From the IMG/VR virus record IMGVR_UViG_3300042502_001233, positions 145,125-209,124 of that record: a DNA stretch of 64,000 bases; one strand, given 5' to 3'. Positions 18,201 through 27,754 of the stretch are shown in pieces. The notes under the pieces were generated by a model that searched no databases, had not been told where the DNA came from, and saw only the letters and a program-made list of their open reading frames with translations. Each line of letters opens with the position of its first letter. Position 1 is the first letter of the stretch. The stretch comes from a virus. The translations under genes and the position numbers were made by a program.

Positions 18201-18473
18201 ATGGTAACAATTTACACAATGCAAAACTGCCCATATTGTGCAGAATTAAAAGAACTTCTAACTACTGAAAATATCGAATTTAACGATATAGATATTTTTG
18301 ACAAAAAACATGAAAAAGAAGTTGGAGAAATAATGGAAGCGTCAAAAGCTGAAGAAGTTCCAATAGTTAGGATTGAAAAACAATTATTCATCCCTAACGT
18401 TTCTTTTAAAAGTATTACAGAAGCTTGCTATTTGGTTAAAAAAATATTAAGTGATTCCGATATAACTTCATAA
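18201..18473 (+). CDS. Glutaredoxin
   Basis: 90 residues. The CPYC redox motif is at residues 10-13 after a first beta strand (VTIYTMQN), and the conserved cis-Pro block EEVPIVRI is near residue 55, as in glutaredoxins that reduce phage or host ribonucleotide reductase. The last 15 codons overlap the convergent homing endonuclease 18428-19516 by 46 bases. The extreme C-terminus may thus have been altered when that element arrived. Confidence 0.88.
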   Translation: MVTIYTMQNCPYCAELKELLTTENIEFNDIDIFDKKHEKEVGEIMEASKAEEVPIVRIEKQLFIPNVSFKSITEACYLVKKILSDSDITS

Positions 18474-19516
18474 TAAGGTATTCTAATTAATCTAATATTA
18501 TTATCAAGACAAAATTTTGTCTTGATAGAATCGTTATGTTTTATTTTTAAAAAACCTAGTTCACCGCCAAATTTGTTTATAGGTTTATAATGTTGGATTC
18601 CGTCGTATTCAATACATATATTATGGTTTGGTAAATAAAAATCAAACGGTAGTACTTGAATGTTTTTGCAATTTACAAACGTGTGTTGTTGCTTAAATAA
18701 AATATTATTTTCAACTAGATATTCCCTAATCTTTTTTTCACCTTTTGATTCTTTACAAATAGGGCAACCATTGCCCCTCAAGTGCATATTAGGGGTCTGG
18801 TTAAACATACCATGAACAGGGCAAATTATTTTAACTTTAGTTTTTGATTTTAAATAATCAACCATAGAGTAGTCATATTTATTACCATGTATTTTTTTAG
18901 CTTCTAAAATAAAATCATTATTAGTCTTATCCCTACCAACACATTTTGGACATCCTTGTTTTAATTTAATGTGAGCACTTGGTAATTGTTCAAACACACC
19001 ATGAACAGGGCAAATTATTTTCATTTTAGTTTTAACGTTTTTAAACTGTATTGATGAATAATCATATTTATCACCATGTGTTTTTTTAGCTTCTAAAAGA
19101 ATATCTTTAGTTGTTTTAAACAACCCATTACACTTACCACATGTTTGACCTTTTAAATGATTATCTGGTGTTTGTTCAAACATACCATGAATAGGGCAAA
19201 TTATTTTAACTTTAGTTTTAGCATTTTTATAATTAACTAAAGAATAATCATATTTATTATTGTGTATTAAAATAGCCTCATTAATAAATATATTATCCTT
19301 TTTCCTAGTATTTTCACTAATTTTATCATAACCACATTTATTACAACCTTGTCCCCTAGAAATATGGTGATGTGGCGTTTGTTCAAACATACCGTGAATA
19401 GGGCAAATTATTTTTACTTTGGTCCTAACATCTTTATAATCAACTAATGAATAATCATACTTATTTTCATGTATTTTTTTAGCTTTTTCGATAAATTTTA
19501 AATTTTTATTTTCCAT
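18428..19516 (-). CDS. Homing endonuclease with four zinc-ribbon repeats and a Vsr-like nuclease domain
   Basis: 362 residues. Residues 1-245 hold four DUF723-like repeats (KYDYSLVDYK, KVKIICPIHGMFEQTP, then a CxxC pair), close relatives of those in 3401-5209. The C-terminal nuclease domain differs: LPFDFYLPNHNICIEYDGIQHY followed by NDSIKTKFCLDNNIRLIRIPY. This is the PD-(D/E)XK arrangement of DUF559/Vsr-like enzymes, without the GNAT-like tail of the first. It sits convergent to glutaredoxin and has its own late-type motif upstream. Probably a free-standing mobile endonuclease. No duplicated gene end was found beside it. Confidence 0.78.
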   Translation of the reverse strand: MENKNLKFIEKAKKIHENKYDYSLVDYKDVRTKVKIICPIHGMFEQTPHHHISRGQGCNKCGYDKISENTRKKDNIFINEAILIHNNKYDYSLVNYKNAKTKVKIICPIHGMFEQTPDNHLKGQTCGKCNGLFKTTKDILLEAKKTHGDKYDYSSIQFKNVKTKMKIICPVHGVFEQLPSAHIKLKQGCPKCVGRDKTNNDFILEAKKIHGNKYDYSMVDYLKSKTKVKIICPVHGMFNQTPNMHLRGNGCPICKESKGEKKIREYLVENNILFKQQHTFVNCKNIQVLPFDFYLPNHNICIEYDGIQHYKPINKFGGELGFLKIKHNDSIKTKFCLDNNIRLIRIPYYEVISESLNIFLTK

Positions 19517-19522
19517 AATGTG

Positions 19523-19538
19523 TTTTTATATAAATATC
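19523..19538 (-). promoter_or_regulatory. Putative late promoter of endonuclease
   Basis: Minus strand GATATTTATATAAAAA, 6 bases before the ATG at 19516. Confidence 0.45.
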
Positions 19539-19617
19539 TAATATATAATAAAAAGACAACTTAAGTATATTTTTTTTTTATTAACTAAAAAATTTATTGG
19601 TTAATTTAAAAAATTCT

Positions 19618-19633
19618 TATATTTATAAGAAAA
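19618..19633 (+). promoter_or_regulatory. Putative late promoter of neck-like gene
   Basis: TATATTTATAAGAAAA, 8 bases before the ATG at 19642. Divergent from the motif at 19523-19538. Confidence 0.5.
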
Positions 19634-19641
19634 GATAAAAA

Positions 19642-20781
19642 ATGTCAGTAAGTACAGAAGAAAGAGAAAAACTATTTAGACAATTTAGACATTCAGTTGG
19701 TGCGCCTATTCGTAAGATTGAATTAGAAGATGAACAACTTTGTACTCTTCTAGAAATATCAATTGAAGACTACGCACAGTATGTACAAGAATGGCTTATC
19801 GAACATCAATGGCAATCATTGTTAGGTCAAAGTATTGATACTACTGATATGGCTTTTGCTTTGAGTGTTAGAAGTTTAGATTTAGCAACACAATATACAT
19901 ACGCATATTCAAAACAAGTAGGTTTACAAACTAGAGGTCCATGGGAACTTAAAAAAGACTACGTTTTAATAGAATCTGGGAGACAAGTTTATCAAATTCC
20001 AGCTGGTCGTGAAATCAATGAAGTTCTTTGGATAACACCACCAGCAACCAGCCAAGCTTTATTGGCTAACTATGGTGGTATTGATTATGGTTTTGGTGGT
20101 GGATTTTCACAAGTAGGTGGTGGCGTAGGTACTGGTGGTCCTAATGGTAGAATGGGTTATTATGTAGCACCAGCATTTGACATATTGTTAACAGCTGCTG
20201 ATATGAATCTTAAAAATCGTATAATTAGGAGTGAGTTGGTTTATAAGATTACTGCTGGTCCAGCTGGAACTAAGCTGTTGCATTTGATGAGTACGCCTGG
20301 TTCTAAATTATCATTTGGACAAGGTATTGGTGGTGTCGGTAGTTCAATCAACATGACTGGTTGTCAAGTTTGGTACCACTATTATGATACAACACCTGAA
20401 AATATTGACCAATGTCTTCAAGATAACCCAGACATCATTAAAATGCCAAACCAAGTTCCGTTGTCAAAATTAGATTATGCTGATTTTAACGAACCAACAA
20501 AAACCCTTATACGTCAGTTATTTATCGCTGAAGCTAAAAGAGCTTTAGGAAGAACAAGAGGTAAATTTGGTGGTATAGTAGGTCCACCTGAAGCTGAAAG
20601 AACAATGGATTACGAAACCCTTATTAGTGAAGGTAATGAAGAAAGAAAAGCTGTTTTGGAAAGACTTGATGCTAGATTACTTAGATTATCATCAACATCA
20701 CAATTAGAAAGAGGTGCCAAAGAAGCTACAGATTTAAATACTTCAATGAAATACAGACCATTAGGGTTCTGGGTATATTAA
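19642..20781 (+). CDS. Virion structural protein, neck-like (possibly gp13-type)
   Basis: 379 residues. The N-terminal 60 residues (RQFRHSVGAPIRKIELEDEQ, then a helix with YAQYVQEWL) resemble the start of T4 gp13-type neck proteins, where a short helical block is followed by GAP and an acidic helix. A Gly-rich loop (GGIDYGFGGGFSQVGGG) lies near residue 150. The C-terminus is helical, ending in YRPLGFWVY. A single-gene unit with a late-type promoter and a strong terminator. The gp13 assignment is tentative. Confidence 0.6.
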   Translation: MSVSTEEREKLFRQFRHSVGAPIRKIELEDEQLCTLLEISIEDYAQYVQEWLIEHQWQSLLGQSIDTTDMAFALSVRSLDLATQYTYAYSKQVGLQTRGPWELKKDYVLIESGRQVYQIPAGREINEVLWITPPATSQALLANYGGIDYGFGGGFSQVGGGVGTGGPNGRMGYYVAPAFDILLTAADMNLKNRIIRSELVYKITAGPAGTKLLHLMSTPGSKLSFGQGIGGVGSSINMTGCQVWYHYYDTTPENIDQCLQDNPDIIKMPNQVPLSKLDYADFNEPTKTLIRQLFIAEAKRALGRTRGKFGGIVGPPEAERTMDYETLISEGNEERKAVLERLDARLLRLSSTSQLERGAKEATDLNTSMKYRPLGFWVY

Positions 20782-20787
20782 AATAAA

Positions 20788-20805
20788 AAGGGGCTAATGC
20801 CCCTT
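20788..20805. terminator. Bidirectional terminator between neck-like gene and DNA polymerase
   Basis: AAGGGGC, loop TAAT, GCCCCTT with A/T runs on both sides. It serves both convergent genes. Confidence 0.85.
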
Positions 20806-20813
20806 ATTTATTT

Positions 20814-23800
20814 CTAGAAACCCCAATCTTCTTCTGGTTCTTTTTTTTGTGAATCAGCTTCTTTATCCATACCATTTACAATAGCTAATTCGTCAGCGTT
20901 AACCTTTATTGGGTCACTAATTACATAACCATCTGGCATTTCACCATATGTATCGTCATATTCATCATCCAACAATAAATCTTCATCAGTTCTGATTATG
21001 TTACCATCTCCATCCTCTTCCAATTCTTCATCATCGTCTTCATTTTCAGAATAAACACGTTTCTTTTTAACCTCTTTCACTTCAACCAAAAACTCTTTAG
21101 CTTTTTCGTTAAATTTCTCAGCCATATCTTTAATATCAGGTGTAGTGTTTTCTACACCATAATTAAATGTATCACCACTAAGATGTTTATGTTCAGCTAA
21201 ATAATCTAACCATAATTCATATCTATCATCATCATTTTCCAAAGATTTTTCTTTGTAGAATAAATCTCTTTCGATGGCTTGTTTTCTATAATCCATGATA
21301 TCTTTAACTGGTCGTAAAGGTTCATCCCATTTTCTAGAATAAAACATTTCGGTTTCTTCATCAATATTACAAATAACCAAAACATCTATAGGTATCAAAC
21401 CATCTTTAAGTAGTTTTTCATAATCATCAGCTTCTAAGTGTTTAAAAACATGTTCTAACCTTTCTTTTTCATCTTTTAAACCTTCTTCCTTTGCAACACG
21501 CATTCTCTCGTGGTAATCACTTCTAAGTACGTCCCATTCTTCTTGTGTCATGTTGTTTGGTAATTTATCAACTCTTTCCCAGAATTTAATTTCTTTGTCT
21601 TCCATAATCATAAGGTCTTTGTAAGAGTCTTGGTCAGTATCTTTAAATGGTTTACCAGAAACTAAACTGCATTGAGATTTTGTAAACACCATTCTGTCTT
21701 TTAATTTCTCGTATGTTTTTTTAGTTTCTTTATCTTTAACCTTAACAATATCCAAAAGAATGTTGTATCGAATCTCAGGGTCAAAACAAACCAACAATGG
21801 TCTAACCTTTTTATTAAACGCCTCCAAATATCTAGCAACGTTATATTCATCAGTAAATAACTCTTCTTCAATTTGAGATATTCTTTCTTCCATATCAGCA
21901 ATATTTGAATCACCTTTCTCTAATGAAGCTATGGCTTTTTTAAGCATCTCTAATTCTTTAACAGCTTCAAAATCACGCTCAACAGTTGCTGGGTCTATAA
22001 GTTTACAGTTTAACTGAACTTCTTTAGTTACCTCTGGTGGATGATTTTCAAAACCATTAGCACTATACCATTTTTCAAGTTGTTTATTTGTCATTTTATT
22101 ATGGTAAACAGTTTTCAAATCACCTTGAGATTTAGAAGTACCAGTGTTTATGTAATACAATACATCACCTAAATTCAAATCTAACCCTTCTCTCATCGCT
22201 AATTCCATATGCGCTTGTTTTGGCATAGGGTTACCAGCTTTGTTCTTCATGGTAGCTTTTTTCTTGTACTCTGGCATAGATAATTTAACTTTAGCTTTTG
22301 ATGCAATTTTAACCAATGGAATTTGATAATTATAAATCTTATCAACATATTCATAGTAATAATTAATAAATGAATAACCATCACCATCCAATAACATACG
22401 AATCGCTTTACCCAAAAAATCTTCGATATAAACGGACATCTTTTTAGATTTAACTGAGTTACCCACAAGTTTAATTTTACCACCTATATCGTTCGCGTAG
22501 TTCTTTCTAGCGAAGTTTATTGTAGAGCTACAAACATCATCTAGGTCTAACCCCATACGACCTTCCATGTAAGTTTCGTTAAACTCAGCCAGAACAGCAT
22601 CAATACCAATAAGTTCTTTACCACCATCATCACTAGTTTTCCAGTGACTACCTTTAGCAACATACTTGATATCGTTTAGGTTTTCTGGTGCTGCGAAGTT
22701 GAAACCATCGGTATTATGAGCTATAATACCGTTTATCCCACAAATAAAAGTACCATCTTCTGTTGAAATATCATAAACGAAATCATTTTTATCTTTATTC
22801 AAAATAATTTCGTTTTTCCAAACTTCATTAGTTTTCTTTTTTGTTTTATCTGTAAATGAAGAGTTATTTCTATTTCTATTTTTTAATGAAAATGAAATAA
22901 AATTTTGTTTATCAGACCTTGTTTTAATCTTATATTCAATATTTAATTCTTTAAGTAATAAAGCAATACCAGCCATAGCTATTTGTGACTTCATACCAAT
23001 ATCCGAACAATCCTCTATAGTATCACCATAACCATCTGAAGCAAAAACACCTTCAATAAACGCTTTTTTAGTTTCTTCAGACGCGTTTAATATCATATAT
23101 GGTATTTTCTTTTCTCTATATGATGTGTAAAAATGTTCACAAAAATTATTAGCAAAATCAACATTATGGACGATTAAATTATAAACACCACTTGATTTCA
23201 TATTATTTTTTATCACCCCATCAATAGCGTATTCATCTTTAAGTATAGTCTGTAATTTTTCCAATAAATCAATTCTTGAATTAGAGATTTTCCAATCACT
23301 TCTTTTACCTTTATTTATATGTACTTCACCAGTTTTTATAGATTTATATTTTTGTGTTCTACCTGAACAATTAGCTGAACCATCACCTAAGAAAAAACCA
23401 CACAAATAAGCTTTATTAACATTTAAACCAGTAGCAACATTGTTTTTCGGTATTTCGTATGTGTCTATACTATCAAATCTTTTAAGTTCTGATGGTTTAA
23501 CTTCTTTACCATTTTGAAATAACGAATGGTCTTCAGTAACATTTATTAACCTATCTTTAGTTGTTATTCTATGAATGTTTTTATCTGTTCCATGTCTATA
23601 GACATACTTTATATCCTTCCAACCATTACGTGTTAAAACTTCAAATGGTTTTTCTTCAAAATCTCTAAATTTATCTGCATCTAAAAATTCTGAATTTTCA
23701 TTAAACAAATCACATATAGGTAAAACATCGATATAATTTTTTTGTGATTTATATCTGACATAAACAGGTGTATCAAATGTTACTGAATCACCTACTAGCG

Positions 23801-25649
23801 CGCGGAAACCATGTTTTTCAGTAAAGTGTCTAACCATAAGACGTAAGTATTGACGGCCACGACATGTTGTTTCTTCGGCCGAATCAGTATCACCCCAGTT
23901 AAAAATGTATGGCGCACCATACGAACCAAACCATGAGTTAGCAAGTATTTTAAGTGGTAATTGTTTTTTATCGTATAAACTAGCCAAAGCTTTGTGCTCC
24001 GATATTTGTTTTTTAAGAGCTTCTATTTCAGCTGTAGACATGTTGTCTTTATTAGCATCTAATTGCTCTTGTAACTTTTTAGCTTTTTTCTTTTCAATAC
24101 CAGTTTTGAATTTGAATTCATCACGACTATCAACAACGTAGGTAAGCATTCCAGCCATTACACCGCTAATATCCAAATCTGGGAATATTCCGTGTGTTAA
24201 CTGTGTTTTAGGGTACAAAGCTGCGTAATCTAATTTGTAAACATTTTTGGCAAACCCTACTTCTAATAAACGTGACAAACCACCTGTAAAATCTCTTTTG
24301 GTTTGTGTTTCTGGAATAGCCAAACCGTTTTCGTAAGACCATGCCGCCATGATAAGTTTCCATTGACCAGCGGTACCCATCGTGGATGAACGTTGAAATG
24401 TAGTTGGTAACATTTTTGCAATAAGGAAACTAGCTTGGTTATAGATATAATCAATTTGCTCAGTTTCCCAAAGGTCATCACATAAATAACGTTGAACAAT
24501 ATATGCACCACTTTTAATTGTGTAACCTTCTTTCAACGGATTTTTAGTTGTTATTTTATACCAATCACCATTATCGTTGTTAAATGCGTATTTGTTTTTT
24601 TTGTCAGACCATGTTGTGTTAATTTTATCACCTGGTACGTATACACGGTTAGGTTTTGCAATTTCAGAATATTGTGTAATATATTTCAAACCCCAAGATT
24701 TAATTTCAGAGTTAATCGCCATAGCTCTACGAACAGCGTGTGAGATATCGATAATGCTATAACCATACATACTTGTTTGTAAGTAATGTTCTGTTTCACC
24801 ACCTAACTTAAGTGTAGCTGGTTTTCTTTTGATTTTAGAAATTCTATTAAGCGTTATCGCTAATTCAGTTATTGGCACACCTAAACGTTCAGCGCGCTCA
24901 AATAAATAAGGCCAGTCAAAGTTTTCAGAGTTATAACCAGTAATTATATCTGGTTTAACCATATCAATAATCTTAAAAAATTTTGATATATTTTCTCTTT
25001 CGCTTTTTCTTCTTTCTTGTGCAGTTTCACCAAGAGTTTCCATAACACCTTCTAATCCTTTGTTGTCACGAACACCGATTTGGAAAATTGCATTCTTACT
25101 AGCGAATAAACCTTCCGTCTCCAAGTCAAATTGAAATCTATGGACATCATCGTAATCGTCCATACCTCTAAATAATCGTTTACCACTTTGTATTAGGAAT
25201 TGTTCAGTTGGACTGAACATAACAAAACTTTTCATGTAGTCTTTATGGAATACATCGATACCACCTTCTTTGAAGAATTGAATAAGTGAATTATAGGACC
25301 TATCACACGTTGCCATGTATTTGTATCCATAAGCTAAACGGTCAGGTGAAACACCTTCGTCGTTCCAAGTTCTAAGAGTTTTGATTTTTACACCGTATTG
25401 TCTTCCAGCTTCAATACGTTTTAGTTTTTTACCACCATAAAGTTCTTTGGTGATATCTTCTTTAAACCACAAGAATGGTTTATAAGGGCAATCCTCTAAT
25501 CTTTTTTCACAATTTGGTTCGTTAATAACCAATGTTACCATGGGTTTATCATAACTAGATTCTACCGCTACTATGTATTCTTGAGGGTCACTACCTTGCA
25601 AAAACGATTCAATTATTTCGTTACTTACTTTTGTTTTTGTTTGACTCAT
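20814..25649 (-). CDS. DNA polymerase, family B, interrupted by an intein in motif C
   Basis: 1611 residues, of which residues 622-979 are an intein, leaving a polymerase of 1253 residues. Exonuclease motifs: FDLETEGLF (Exo I, about 174) and ITGYNSENFDWPYLF (Exo II, about 240). Polymerase motifs: LDYAALYPK (A, about 473), KILANSWFGSYGA (B, about 568) and LVGD/TDGFNF (C), split by the intein between the two catalytic aspartates. The protein is longer than T4 gp43 (898) and ends in an acidic tail of about 100 residues, perhaps for clamp or protein contacts. A host-type promoter directly upstream fits early or middle expression. Confidence 0.95.
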   Translation of the reverse strand: MSQTKTKVSNEIIESFLQGSDPQEYIVAVESSYDKPMVTLVINEPNCEKRLEDCPYKPFLWFKEDITKELYGGKKLKRIEAGRQYGVKIKTLRTWNDEGVSPDRLAYGYKYMATCDRSYNSLIQFFKEGGIDVFHKDYMKSFVMFSPTEQFLIQSGKRLFRGMDDYDDVHRFQFDLETEGLFASKNAIFQIGVRDNKGLEGVMETLGETAQERRKSERENISKFFKIIDMVKPDIITGYNSENFDWPYLFERAERLGVPITELAITLNRISKIKRKPATLKLGGETEHYLQTSMYGYSIIDISHAVRRAMAINSEIKSWGLKYITQYSEIAKPNRVYVPGDKINTTWSDKKNKYAFNNDNGDWYKITTKNPLKEGYTIKSGAYIVQRYLCDDLWETEQIDYIYNQASFLIAKMLPTTFQRSSTMGTAGQWKLIMAAWSYENGLAIPETQTKRDFTGGLSRLLEVGFAKNVYKLDYAALYPKTQLTHGIFPDLDISGVMAGMLTYVVDSRDEFKFKTGIEKKKAKKLQEQLDANKDNMSTAEIEALKKQISEHKALASLYDKKQLPLKILANSWFGSYGAPYIFNWGDTDSAEETTCRGRQYLRLMVRHFTEKHGFRALVGDSVTFDTPVYVRYKSQKNYIDVLPICDLFNENSEFLDADKFRDFEEKPFEVLTRNGWKDIKYVYRHGTDKNIHRITTKDRLINVTEDHSLFQNGKEVKPSELKRFDSIDTYEIPKNNVATGLNVNKAYLCGFFLGDGSANCSGRTQKYKSIKTGEVHINKGKRSDWKISNSRIDLLEKLQTILKDEYAIDGVIKNNMKSSGVYNLIVHNVDFANNFCEHFYTSYREKKIPYMILNASEETKKAFIEGVFASDGYGDTIEDCSDIGMKSQIAMAGIALLLKELNIEYKIKTRSDKQNFISFSLKNRNRNNSSFTDKTKKKTNEVWKNEIILNKDKNDFVYDISTEDGTFICGINGIIAHNTDGFNFAAPENLNDIKYVAKGSHWKTSDDGGKELIGIDAVLAEFNETYMEGRMGLDLDDVCSSTINFARKNYANDIGGKIKLVGNSVKSKKMSVYIEDFLGKAIRMLLDGDGYSFINYYYEYVDKIYNYQIPLVKIASKAKVKLSMPEYKKKATMKNKAGNPMPKQAHMELAMREGLDLNLGDVLYYINTGTSKSQGDLKTVYHNKMTNKQLEKWYSANGFENHPPEVTKEVQLNCKLIDPATVERDFEAVKELEMLKKAIASLEKGDSNIADMEERISQIEEELFTDEYNVARYLEAFNKKVRPLLVCFDPEIRYNILLDIVKVKDKETKKTYEKLKDRMVFTKSQCSLVSGKPFKDTDQDSYKDLMIMEDKEIKFWERVDKLPNNMTQEEWDVLRSDYHERMRVAKEEGLKDEKERLEHVFKHLEADDYEKLLKDGLIPIDVLVICNIDEETEMFYSRKWDEPLRPVKDIMDYRKQAIERDLFYKEKSLENDDDRYELWLDYLAEHKHLSGDTFNYGVENTTPDIKDMAEKFNEKAKEFLVEVKEVKKKRVYSENEDDDEELEEDGDGNIIRTDEDLLLDDEYDDTYGEMPDGYVISDPIKVNADELAIVNGMDKEADSQKKEPEEDWGF
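22713..23786 (-). mobile_element. Intein with LAGLIDADG homing endonuclease in DNA polymerase (pol-c site)
   Basis: 358 residues. It begins with Ser (SVTFDTPVYV) and ends with His-Asn before Thr+1. Splicing block B is present as VTEDHSLF and block F as FVYDISTEDGTFICGINGIIAHN (described in two parts: FVYDISTEDG and INGIIAHN). Two LAGLIDADG blocks, AYLCGFFLGDG and AFIEGVFASDG, show an endonuclease. Insertion between D and TD of the catalytic motif is the known pol-c position of archaeal and other PolB inteins. All splicing residues look intact. Confidence 0.93.
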
Positions 25650-25666
25650 GTTAAATATATTTTATG

Positions 25667-25697
25667 CAAATATACTAAACAATTTTGGTTTTTACAA
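25667..25697 (-). promoter_or_regulatory. Host-type promoter of DNA polymerase
   Basis: On the minus strand TTG (25697-25695), exactly 20 bases, TATATTTG (25674-25667), then 17 bases to the ATG at 25649. Confidence 0.7.
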
Positions 25698-25775
25698 GGT
25701 TTTGACCTATAAATATTTTTAACTTTGTAATATACAAAGTTACTATTTTTTTTCTAATAATGCAATATTTAAGAA

Positions 25776-26147
25776 TTATTTTTTTATAGTTCCTTCCAAC
25801 ACATTTATAAATAGTTCTTCTCTGATTGGTATTATAAGTGTTCCACTACCATCCAAAAATATGATTTCAAATTGACCTACAAACCTACCAGCAACGCTAG
25901 TTTCTCTTTCACTAAATTGATATACCAAATAGAATTCTGGTCCAACACAATCCTCTGGTTCTACCTGTTCTATCCCAGCCTTTTTTTTCGCTATTTTTTT
26001 CACACCAGTAATCACATCCGACATAGTAAAAAATATGTCAGCATTTTGAACTTGTTCATGAAAACGGTTGAAATCGTTTCTACCGTCCTGAATCAATTCA
26101 AGTTTTAGTTTTGGTAATGTTGAATTTTTGTTAATAAAGAATTCCAT
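25776..26147 (-). CDS. Conserved hypothetical protein of the virion region
   Basis: 123 residues, alpha/beta (LPKLKLELIQDGRNDF, ADIFFTMSDVITGVKKIAKKK, FYLVYQFSERETSVAGRFVGQFEI). I recall similar sequences in other Bacteroidota phages without known function. It follows the fibre gene at 26170-27717 in the same direction with a 22-base gap, so a small tail or fibre component is likely. Confidence 0.6.
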   Translation of the reverse strand: MEFFINKNSTLPKLKLELIQDGRNDFNRFHEQVQNADIFFTMSDVITGVKKIAKKKAGIEQVEPEDCVGPEFYLVYQFSERETSVAGRFVGQFEIIFLDGSGTLIIPIREELFINVLEGTIKK

Positions 26148-26169
26148 TTATATTTTAATTTAGTTTATG

Positions 26170-27717
26170 TTATGGTTTTATATAAGCGGTTCTGTTTTCA
26201 TTCAACCTATAAATACCACCTTTAGGCATAGTAGTGTCAGAATCAGCATCATCATGAGTAGAATAAGGTCCATAAGTTTTAAGGCTTAATCTATCAACAT
26301 AAGTTACGTTGTTTGTTGTACCAGTTATATTAGCACCCAATACTATTGTGTTATCACCACCAGCGATAGAATTATAACCATGAACAAATGATGTTTCTCC
26401 ACTAGCTATTGTTATTTGACCACCAGCGTGACTATATAAACCACTAGCTATTGTGGAAATACCTTCAGCGTGACTATAATCACCACTTGCTATAGTGGCA
26501 CCACCTTCAGAGTGACTAAAATCTCCACTTGCTGTTGTACTACCACCTTCAGCGTGACTAGCATTACCACTTGCTGTTGTAATCCCACCTTCAGCGTGAG
26601 AACCAAGACCAGATGCTAATGTACCATAACCTTCAGCATGACTATAATCACCACTAGCTATTGTATTATTACCTTCAGCGTGACTAGAATAACCACTAGC
26701 TATTGTGTCACCACCTTCAGCGTGAGAAGCAAAACCTGATGCTAATGTGTTATAACCTTCAGCATGTGCTGAATCACCCATAGCCCTAGTATTCCAACCT
26801 TCAGCATGTGCACCTCTAATACCACCAGCAGTTGTTAAATAACCCTCAGCAAATGATGTGGTACCAGTAGCCTTGGTTTGTAAACCACTAGCGAAGCTCC
26901 AATTACCACTAGCCAATGTATCGTAACCACTAGCCACAGCATAATTACCCGTCGCGTCAACACTACTACCGTTTTTAGCTCTAATTGAATTGGTACCTGT
27001 AGAACCAGTTGTCCAAAGACTGTTAGCTAAAATATTTGTGATTCCAGAACCATCACCAACTAAAGTAGTTGCTGACAATGTTCCGTTAACTGTTAGACCA
27101 GACACTGCGTTAAAACTTACGTTAAACACTTCTCCAGATGAATCTTGTATTGTAAATGTGTTTGAGTTGTTGTATGTAAATGCGGTAATAACTGTATCGG
27201 TATAACCAGTTAAAAATCCAGTTACGTTAAACGTACCACCACTATTGTTTGTAAAAGTACCAATACCAGTAGACGGATTATATGTACCACCAGTAACTCT
27301 AAGGTCACCAGCAAGTACCCCAAGACTTTGTGTGAAATTAACACCGTCATTTCTATTAACAGTTAAATCATAAGTTCCTTGATTAAAAGTTAAACCACTA
27401 ACATAAACATCATCAGATGATGTAAAAAACCCAGTAATACTAACAGTATCACCATTAACATTATCTAACGTTACAACACCTGTAGATGGGTTATAAGTAC
27501 CACCAGTTACCCCAGCACCAACACCGTTAAGTGAAACATCTATGGTTTCACCGTTTATTTTGGTTAGTGTCAATAAACTATCAAGTGTAGATGCTGTATA
27601 TATTAATTCACCCTTTAATTGGATAAAGTTGTTGTCAACTTCTTGATGTGATAAAACACTACCTTTGGTTGTGTCTGAATATGGACTGATAAGATTTCTA
27701 AGTATTAGATTAATCAT
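26170..27717 (-). CDS. Tail fibre with YadA-like head repeats
   Basis: 515 residues. The N-terminal 240 carry shaft modules of the type VTGGTYNPSTG, then V-ITGF or VTGF, shared with neighbouring fibres. Residues about 250-460 hold about fourteen repeats of 14 residues, ASG-x-x-SHAEG-x-x-T-x, the signature of the left-handed beta-roll head of YadA/Hia trimeric adhesins. The C-terminus (YGPYSTHDDADSDTTMPKGGIYRLNENRTAYIKP, read in two halves) is a short cap common in phage tail proteins. A trimeric receptor-binding fibre is the likely role. Confidence 0.78.
   Translation of the reverse strand: MINLILRNLISPYSDTTKGSVLSHQEVDNNFIQLKGELIYTASTLDSLLTLTKINGETIDVSLNGVGAGVTGGTYNPSTGVVTLDNVNGDTVSITGFFTSSDDVYVSGLTFNQGTYDLTVNRNDGVNFTQSLGVLAGDLRVTGGTYNPSTGIGTFTNNSGGTFNVTGFLTGYTDTVITAFTYNNSNTFTIQDSSGEVFNVSFNAVSGLTVNGTLSATTLVGDGSGITNILANSLWTTGSTGTNSIRAKNGSSVDATGNYAVASGYDTLASGNWSFASGLQTKATGTTSFAEGYLTTAGGIRGAHAEGWNTRAMGDSAHAEGYNTLASGFASHAEGGDTIASGYSSHAEGNNTIASGDYSHAEGYGTLASGLGSHAEGGITTASGNASHAEGGSTTASGDFSHSEGGATIASGDYSHAEGISTIASGLYSHAGGQITIASGETSFVHGYNSIAGGDNTIVLGANITGTTNNVTYVDRLSLKTYGPYSTHDDADSDTTMPKGGIYRLNENRTAYIKP
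26330..26965 (-). repeat. Tandem 42-bp coding repeats (SHAEG beta-roll)
   Basis: About fourteen imperfect 42-base units encoding 14-residue repeats with SHAEG and ASG at fixed positions. Edges are approximate. Confidence 0.8.
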
Positions 27718-27754
27718 ACGTGTATTGTGTTGCTGTTATTTATTTTTATGTTTT

